A DNA stretch of 10,494 nt from Candidatus Aenigmatarchaeota archaeon (GTDB lineage Archaea > Aenigmatarchaeota > Aenigmatarchaeia > QMZP01), in contig JACQOB010000021.1 in assembly GCA_016202745.1 (NCBI GenBank), positions 1-10,494 on the forward strand, given 5' to 3'. This document shows, one piece after another, positions 5,836 through 10,494 of the stretch. The notes beneath the pieces were generated by a model that saw nothing but the letters and a program-made list of their open reading frames with translations, was not told the origin of the DNA and made no database searches. Position numbers and translations under genes: made by a program. How positions within the stretch are numbered: the first letter of the stretch is position 1; each line of letters starts with the position of its first letter.

Positions 5836-6947
5836 AAGTGGCTTATCTTGCGTTGTCAGAGAAGTATGGGGACCCGCACGCGGGCTTTGTGCATGCGTAT
5901 GAGATGGCCAGCAATATCCGCAGGGAGGGCGTAGAAGTAAAGCTTTTCATGCAGGGCCACGCAAAACCAGCCAAGGCCGGCTTAGAGGTGGTATTGGTTG
6001 AACCCGGGAAAAGCCTTGGAATGAACAGGTATTCAGCGCAAAAAAAAGCCATAATGTCTGAACTGCGGGACTGTGAAATCATCCACGAAAGATTCCAGGT
6101 GAACCCATTTACCCTCGGCCTGATAGGCGGCAGAAAATACGTGCTTGAAATCAACGACCCGGGAATAGTTGGGGGCCTGATAAAAAGCAGGGTTTATTCC
6201 TACCTGACAAGGAAGAAGCTCAGCAAGGCCGATGCAATAATAACGCAGACCGGGACGCTGAAATCAATACTCAAGAAGATGACAAGGAAGCCGATATTTG
6301 TCGTGTCCAACGGCGTCAACACAAATAAATTCAGGCCGGGCATAAAAAGCGGCATCAGGGAGCAATTGGGGGTGCGGAAGGACGACATACTTGTGACCTA
6401 TGCAGGCTCCTTCAGGGAATGGCACGGGGTCAATCAAATACCAGGAATAGCAAAACACATTTTGCAAAAAAACGAAAATGTGAAATTCCTTCTCATAGGC
6501 CGCGGGGATCTTTTTGATGAGACCGAAGCGCTTTGCAGGGGGGAGGGGAGAATAATATTCGCGGGGGCAAGGAATTATGAGGATATCCCCGCTTATCTGT
6601 CCGCATCGGATATTCTAATAGCCCCGTTTGATGCAAGCGGGCATAGGCAACTGCAGAAATACGGCTTTTGGTGGTGCCCCGTCAAGCTTTTTGAGTACAT
6701 GGCATCTGGCAGGGCGGTGGTCTCCTATGGGTTCAGGGAGGTTAGGAACATAGTCAAAGGCGGTGGGCTTCTTGCCAAACCAGGCGATATTGATGATTTT
6801 GCCAATAAATTGCTTCTGCTGGTAAATAACAGGGGGGAGAGGGAAAGGATGGGCGAAAGGGGCAGGAAGATTGCAGAGAGCAGCTATGACTGGAGGCGCA
6901 TGGCCGACAGGGTAGTGGAGATATATGATTCCGCCATTGCCCGTTGA
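5832..6947 (+). CDS. Second GT4-like glycosyltransferase (GT-B fold)
   Basis: The 371-residue protein has both Rossmann-like halves. The hinge region reads VVSNGVNTNKFRP at about 157-169, the C-terminal domain opens with TYAGSFREWHGV at 189-200, and ASDILIAPFD at 258-267 is typical. The donor-site motif appears as Pro-Val-Lys-Leu-Phe-Glu-Tyr-Met-Ala-Ser-Gly at about 283-293, the variant in which Lys285 and Glu288 hold the nucleotide sugar. It is clearly different from the preceding glycosyltransferase, so the pair probably adds two different sugars in sequence. It begins inside the stop of the preceding gene (ATGA overlap) and ends 24 bases before the nitroreductase fusion gene, fitting one operon. 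Sugar specificity is unknown. Confidence 0.92.
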   Translation: MKVAYLALSEKYGDPHAGFVHAYEMASNIRREGVEVKLFMQGHAKPAKAGLEVVLVEPGKSLGMNRYSAQKKAIMSELRDCEIIHERFQVNPFTLGLIGGRKYVLEINDPGIVGGLIKSRVYSYLTRKKLSKADAIITQTGTLKSILKKMTRKPIFVVSNGVNTNKFRPGIKSGIREQLGVRKDDILVTYAGSFREWHGVNQIPGIAKHILQKNENVKFLLIGRGDLFDETEALCRGEGRIIFAGARNYEDIPAYLSASDILIAPFDASGHRQLQKYGFWWCPVKLFEYMASGRAVVSYGFREVRNIVKGGGLLAKPGDIDDFANKLLLLVNNRGERERMGERGRKIAESSYDWRRMADRVVEIYDSAIAR

Positions 6948-6971
6948 TAAGATAAGCTGTGGATAGGCGCT

Positions 6972-8237
6972 ATGAAAGAAAAGGAACTGCTGAGGCTGGT
7001 AAGCGGCAGGAGGACTGCAAGGCATTTTACCAGCCATCCAAAGGTGGAGGAATTGGTCAGGCTTATAGAGGCTGCCATATGGGCGCCAAGCTCATGCAAC
7101 AGGCAGCTGTGGGAATATGTCATAGTAACTGACAATAACCTGATCAGCAGGATAGACAGAATAACAAGGCAGCCCAATCCGAATTCATATTATATCGCGT
7201 GCCTGTATGATGAAACGAAGGAACTGGAAAAAGGGAAAAATGACAATAAGTGCGGGCTGCAGTCGCTGGCTATGGCAAACCAGAACATGCTGCTTATGGC
7301 AGAAGCGATGGGATTGGGGGCAAAGATCATGGGCGGCCTGAACAACCTTCAGGCAATAAAGACCGTGCTGGGCGCCCCAAGGCACCTCACGCTGGCATGC
7401 ATCATCGCCGTAGGCAGGACAGATTCCAGGGACAGGCCGCCGGAAAGGAGGGACATCAGGAAATTCCTGCATTTCAACAAGATCTCAGGATATGAGAGCC
7501 ATCCGCTGAGCACCAACCCGCGGGATTGGACAACAGGGCAGCTCATAGATTTCAGGGCAACCATCTTCAGGTACGGGAGCAGGACGGTTTTCAAGCGCCC
7601 CCCGGAGATTGACAGGGCCATAACAGACAACCTGGCCGCGGAAATAGGCAGGCTTGGGGGCAAATCGCTGCTTGTATATCCGTACCTGACCCATAATGCG
7701 GTTAAACTGCGGGAAAATGCAGGGCCTGCATTCCACATAATCACGTATTCAAAGGAGCTTACAAAGGAGTTCAGGGAGAAACTGGGAAATGGCGTGCGCG
7801 TCAGGGAGGGTGATGGAAGCCGCATAAGCTTCCCGCCAGGCTACTTTGACAACGTGCTTTTCATTGACGAGATAACACACATCCCGTATAAGGGAGGCAT
7901 GCTGAAGGAGATATGCAGGGTAACAAAGCCGGAAGGGCGCATTTTCATAATGTTTGCCAACAAATACAGCTTGTTTGGCTTCTTAAGGAACCTTGGGGGC
8001 GGGAAGATAAACAGCTCTTACTTATGGAGGATAGGGCCGGAAAAGAGGGCCAGCCTGGGCCATATAAAGAAGCTGTTGAGGGGATCCGGCTTGGAAATTG
8101 AATCATGCAAGAGGGTCAACTTCCCGCATGCGTCCACAAACAGGAGGCACATTAACAGGATCATATGGCTGCATCACAGGGCAGCCAGGATATTCCACTT
8201 CATGTGCGAGGCGTATCTCGTAAAGGCAAGAAAGTGA
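6972..8237 (+). CDS. Nitroreductase-family flavoprotein fused to a degenerate methyltransferase-like domain
   Basis: Residues 1 to about 170 match the FMN-dependent nitroreductase fold: SGRRTARHF (11-19) with the flavin-phosphate arginines, WAPSSCNRQLWEYVIV (37-52), the helix ANQNMLLMAEAMGLG (102-116), and PPERRDIRKFL at the end. Residues about 215-420 look like a class I methyltransferase without motif I. The place where a Gly-x-Gly-x-Gly loop should be reads LLVYPYLTHNAVKL. Later motifs remain: FDNVLFIDEITHIPYKGGML, then CRVTKPEGRIFIMF, and a closing strand. S-adenosylmethionine binding is therefore doubtful, and the domain may be a binding or assembly module. Nitroreductase-like proteins do occur in polysaccharide loci, but the reaction is unknown. 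A GGATAGGCG stretch before the ATG may act as a Shine-Dalgarno site. Stop and next start nearly overlap, supporting an operon. Confidence 0.82.
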   Translation: MKEKELLRLVSGRRTARHFTSHPKVEELVRLIEAAIWAPSSCNRQLWEYVIVTDNNLISRIDRITRQPNPNSYYIACLYDETKELEKGKNDNKCGLQSLAMANQNMLLMAEAMGLGAKIMGGLNNLQAIKTVLGAPRHLTLACIIAVGRTDSRDRPPERRDIRKFLHFNKISGYESHPLSTNPRDWTTGQLIDFRATIFRYGSRTVFKRPPEIDRAITDNLAAEIGRLGGKSLLVYPYLTHNAVKLRENAGPAFHIITYSKELTKEFREKLGNGVRVREGDGSRISFPPGYFDNVLFIDEITHIPYKGGMLKEICRVTKPEGRIFIMFANKYSLFGFLRNLGGGKINSSYLWRIGPEKRASLGHIKKLLRGSGLEIESCKRVNFPHASTNRRHINRIIWLHHRAARIFHFMCEAYLVKARK

Positions 8238-8242
8238 GCCAT

Positions 8243-9925
8243 ATGATATTGCTGCAAAGAAGGCTGCTAAGGGCGCTTGATTACTGGGTCAAAAAACAAA
8301 TGGATAACGGCAACCTGTTTGATGAAAACAGGGGGAAACCATGCCCCAGCGACCAGTATGCGTCAACCTTTTTTTCGATGGCCTGCCTGAAGGCTTACAG
8401 GATCACAGGGAACAGGTCATACCGTGAAGCGGCAAAAAAGTCCATGGAATATTTTTTCAATGCGGCAGAGGAAAAGAGGGGGCATGCTGAATTCAATGCG
8501 CTTGCGCTTGCCTGTATCCAGAATGACCCTTTCGTGCGGAAATGGTTCGGCCCTGAACTCGATCGCTTTTTCGGCAGGCTCAGCCTGGAGACCGATAAAA
8601 ACAGGAACGTCTCAAACAACTGGCTCGCGATAAAACTCGTCTTTTATGCGCTGATGCGCAAAAGCGGCGGGCATGCCCATAAGGCCAGGGCTGGCGTCCT
8701 GCTGGAGAAGATACTGGCATTGCAGCTGCCTGATGGTTTGTTTGTCGATTACCCGCTCCGCCCAAAGAACGGGTTTGCCACGCCTCTTGCATACCATGCC
8801 GTATTTATCCTTATGCTTTCGTGGTACGGCATGCTGACCGGGGATGGGAGAGCCATCAAAGCCGCGCAAAGGGGCGTTGATGCCCTTTATGACATAATGG
8901 ATTATGACGGCCAATGCCTGTTCTATGGCAGGAGCTTTGATTCAATATTCGGGTATTCATGCCTTTATTCCGCCCTTTGCATGCTGTTGAAAATGAAGGG
9001 TGGAAGGAAGGTGGCGGGCATGCATGCCAGGATATGCAAACTTCTTGTGGGGATGCAGATGCCCGAGGGCTGCTTTGCAATAAACCTGCTGCAGGATGGC
9101 GTGAGCGGCAGGCGCGGGTGGGACACCTACATGAATTTTGCGACTTACAATTGCTTTTCCATGGCATTGCTCTTGGAATTTGGAACGGATCCCGGGCATA
9201 TGGGCTTATTACAGGAGGGGTGCACTGAGCTTAAGGAAAGCGGCTTGTTTGTGGTGAGAAAGAGGGACTTTTTTGTTGCGCTGTCAACCGGCGGGCAGTT
9301 TGCAGAAGGGCAGAGCTATTTCTTTACAGATACGCGGTATTGGGGCATGCAGGTGCTGGTGAAGAGGGTTGGAAACAAAAAAACATCAGGCTACAGGAAA
9401 ATCAGGCTGGATACAACAAGACATGCACACGACCCTTCATTTTCTTCCGTGCTGTATTCCAGGAAAACCGGCAACAGGCACTTCTGCGTTCCGGTGTACG
9501 GTTCCGTGGAAGTGTCAAGGCGGGGTACCAAGATAAAAATACAAGCCGCTGGAAAGCTGAGAGTATTGGCAACAAGGAGGAAAACTGACATTATCAGGGT
9601 GTTGCATTGGCTGTCGTACAGGAAAAGCAGGCTGTTGAGGCTGTCACGGCCTTATGCGGAAATCAGGAGCACCATTGAGATTGATACGGACAATAACGGC
9701 CTCGTTAGCTATACGGCAATCAGCAGCCCCCAGTCTGATGCGGTCAACTGGAAGTATAGCACATCAAGTGCAAGCCAGCCTGCTGAGAGGAGCAGTAGCA
9801 GCGCCAGCCTTAGCGCGCCGCGGCGACGGCCGGAGTGCCTGCCGACCACGTTATGGTCGGGTCTGCCGAGTGGCGCCAGCGCGAAGGCCATGACCAGTGA
9901 AAAGAAAGGCACCAGGAAGCTGTAA
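8243..9925 (+). CDS. Putative alpha-toroid plus beta-domain polysaccharide-active protein; C-terminal end doubtful
   Basis: Residues 1 to about 315 are helical with repeated aromatic-rich helices, as in (alpha/alpha) toroid lyases and hydrolases: HAEFNALALA, NNWLAIKLVFYAL, YHAVFILMLSWYGMLTGDGR, FDSIFGYSCLYSALCMLLKM and WDTYMNFATYNCFSMALLLE. From about 330 on, strand-rich sequence such as FFVALSTGGQ suggests a beta-sandwich. This order resembles heparinase II/III- and alginate-lyase-like proteins, but I cannot name a family or catalytic residues with certainty. There is no signal peptide, so it seems cytoplasmic, unlike most secreted lyases. The ATG at 8243 is chosen. A GTG at 8234 overlapping the previous stop is equally plausible, and an upstream ATG at 8165 would overlap the previous gene by 73 bases. 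From about residue 490 (near 9710) the frame is antisense to a membrane protein gene and probably not native. Confidence 0.7.
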   Translation: MILLQRRLLRALDYWVKKQMDNGNLFDENRGKPCPSDQYASTFFSMACLKAYRITGNRSYREAAKKSMEYFFNAAEEKRGHAEFNALALACIQNDPFVRKWFGPELDRFFGRLSLETDKNRNVSNNWLAIKLVFYALMRKSGGHAHKARAGVLLEKILALQLPDGLFVDYPLRPKNGFATPLAYHAVFILMLSWYGMLTGDGRAIKAAQRGVDALYDIMDYDGQCLFYGRSFDSIFGYSCLYSALCMLLKMKGGRKVAGMHARICKLLVGMQMPEGCFAINLLQDGVSGRRGWDTYMNFATYNCFSMALLLEFGTDPGHMGLLQEGCTELKESGLFVVRKRDFFVALSTGGQFAEGQSYFFTDTRYWGMQVLVKRVGNKKTSGYRKIRLDTTRHAHDPSFSSVLYSRKTGNRHFCVPVYGSVEVSRRGTKIKIQAAGKLRVLATRRKTDIIRVLHWLSYRKSRLLRLSRPYAEIRSTIEIDTDNNGLVSYTAISSPQSDAVNWKYSTSSASQPAERSSSSASLSAPRRRPECLPTTLWSGLPSGASAKAMTSEKKGTRKL

Positions 9926-10494
9926 TACCTGAAGAAGAATACCGGCCTCAGGAGCAGGGAAAAGGCTGCTGAAGCAAGGATTGTGCTTGAAACTATCATT
10001 ACAACCTCGAACATTTCCCTGTTCTCCCTGAAGGACCTGCATACGCCGTAGGCGAATATAAGGAAAGCCAGGGGGAACACGGCCAGCAGCAGCATGCCAT
10101 TGTCCACCAAAGTCCCTATGTTTATGCCAGTGAACAGCTTGTAAAACAGGTAAAAGAAATTCACGTGAACCGGGAAATTCACCTGGGTTGGAACTGTCCA
10201 GAAGAAGTCCGGCCTGATTGACGTGCCTATATTATAGACATAATGGGCCCAAGGAATGAACGCCATTGCAGATGCCGCCAGCATGATTATAATGTAAGGT
10301 ATCCTTGCTTTCCTTTCTTTCTTGTAATAAATCATGTAAAGCAGTTCCGCCAGCAATACGAAGACGCTGTAATGGTGGAGGTAAAGAAGCACGATGTTAA
10401 GGGCTCCAAGGGCAATATAGGAGCGCCTCCTTGACAGGTCAAGCCTGATGAGCATATATACTATTGCCAGGGTGACGAGCGTGAACAGCGCGTA
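9709..10494 (-). CDS. PMT/ArnT-like (GT39-type) membrane glycosyltransferase, partial at the right edge
   Basis: The frame is open to the right edge, so the N-terminus with the catalytic Asp-rich first loop is missing. The visible 261 residues hold about seven hydrophobic segments. One is YIALGALNIVLLYLHHYSVFVLL, shown here only in part by its YLHHYSVF core, typical of the family's Leu-Tyr-x-His-Tyr motif. Later come FFFRYYSFLVPFFSLVMAF and a final helix near LLLLLSAGWLALDVLYF. Such enzymes sit in the membrane and pass sugars from polyprenyl-phosphate donors to proteins or lipids outside the cell. The frame stops at Ser-Asp-Trp-Gly-Leu-Leu-Ile-Ala-Val. In relatives, a Asp-Trp-Arg-like motif at this place opens a soluble C-terminal domain, so this copy looks truncated. 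It converges on the toroid gene with a 217-base overlap. Confidence 0.8.
   Translation of the reverse strand, partial: YALFTLVTLAIVYMLIRLDLSRRRSYIALGALNIVLLYLHHYSVFVLLAELLYMIYYKKERKARIPYIIIMLAASAMAFIPWAHYVYNIGTSIRPDFFWTVPTQVNFPVHVNFFYLFYKLFTGINIGTLVDNGMLLLAVFPLAFLIFAYGVCRSFRENREMFEVVMIVSSTILASAAFSLLLRPVFFFRYYSFLVPFFSLVMAFALAPLGRPDHNVVGRHSGRRRGALRLALLLLLSAGWLALDVLYFQLTASDWGLLIAV

Noticed and set aside
8165..8242. Longer start of the toroid gene at 8165
   Set aside because: It would overlap the preceding gene by 73 bases, and those added residues look like out-of-frame sequence. Starts at 8234 (GTG) and 8243 (ATG) fit the 4-base or short-gap spacing of the cluster.
9842..9860. Hairpin CCGACCA-cgtta-TGGTCGG in the convergent overlap
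   Set aside because: It could be a terminator for the toroid gene but has no T tract and lies inside the coding sequence of the membrane glycosyltransferase.
1..10494. CRISPR arrays, tRNA genes, insertion sequences or phage genes
   Set aside because: I saw no regularly spaced repeats, tRNA-like cloverleaf with a T-loop signature, transposase or phage structural motifs on either strand.

Overview
The window is from an archaeon. The partial gene at the left edge is the start of Pus10, a tRNA pseudouridine synthase found in archaea and eukaryotes but not bacteria. Two secreted proteins carry archaeal class III (archaellin/pilin type) signal peptides. Several genes have an A/T-rich TATA-like box about 25 bases before the start codon. 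Arg codons are mostly AGG and Ile codons often ATA. Genes this small, with coiled-coil proteins lacking clear relatives, would suit a DPANN-type or little-studied euryarchaeal lineage, but the sequence alone does not fix the phylum. No rRNA, tRNA, CRISPR array or insertion sequence was seen.

Left half (1-4646), all genes on the minus strand. Read from the divergent promoter leftward, the order is: a radical SAM/SPASM enzyme, a VOC (glyoxalase-fold) metalloprotein, two pilin-like secreted proteins, a proline-rich coiled-coil protein, a 31-residue single-helix membrane protein, a 413-residue coiled-coil protein, and the start of pus10. The two pilin genes are translationally coupled. The 31-residue gene follows the proline-rich coiled-coil gene by 11 bases and has a strong Shine-Dalgarno site. 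Four genes that seem to start transcripts (pus10, the 413-residue gene, the first pilin and the VOC gene) look leaderless, whereas genes inside units have Shine-Dalgarno sites.

Right half (4732-9925), plus strand: a tight cell-surface glycan cluster. It holds two GT4-type glycosyltransferases joined by a 4-base overlap, a nitroreductase fused to a degenerate methyltransferase-like domain, and a large alpha-toroid plus beta-strand protein resembling heparinase/alginate-lyase-like enzymes. At the right edge a membrane glycosyltransferase of the PMT/ArnT (GT39-like) type comes in on the minus strand and runs off the window. The two right-hand reading frames overlap tail to tail by 217 bases, and both seem to lose their expected C-termini near 9695-9715. 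This suggests a rearrangement or assembly breakpoint.

The most likely theme is building of the cell surface: secreted pilin-like proteins with possible N-glycosylation sites on one side, and glycan assembly and modification on the other. The least explained parts are the nitroreductase/methyltransferase-like fusion, the coiled-coil plus 31-residue membrane protein module, and the convergent junction.
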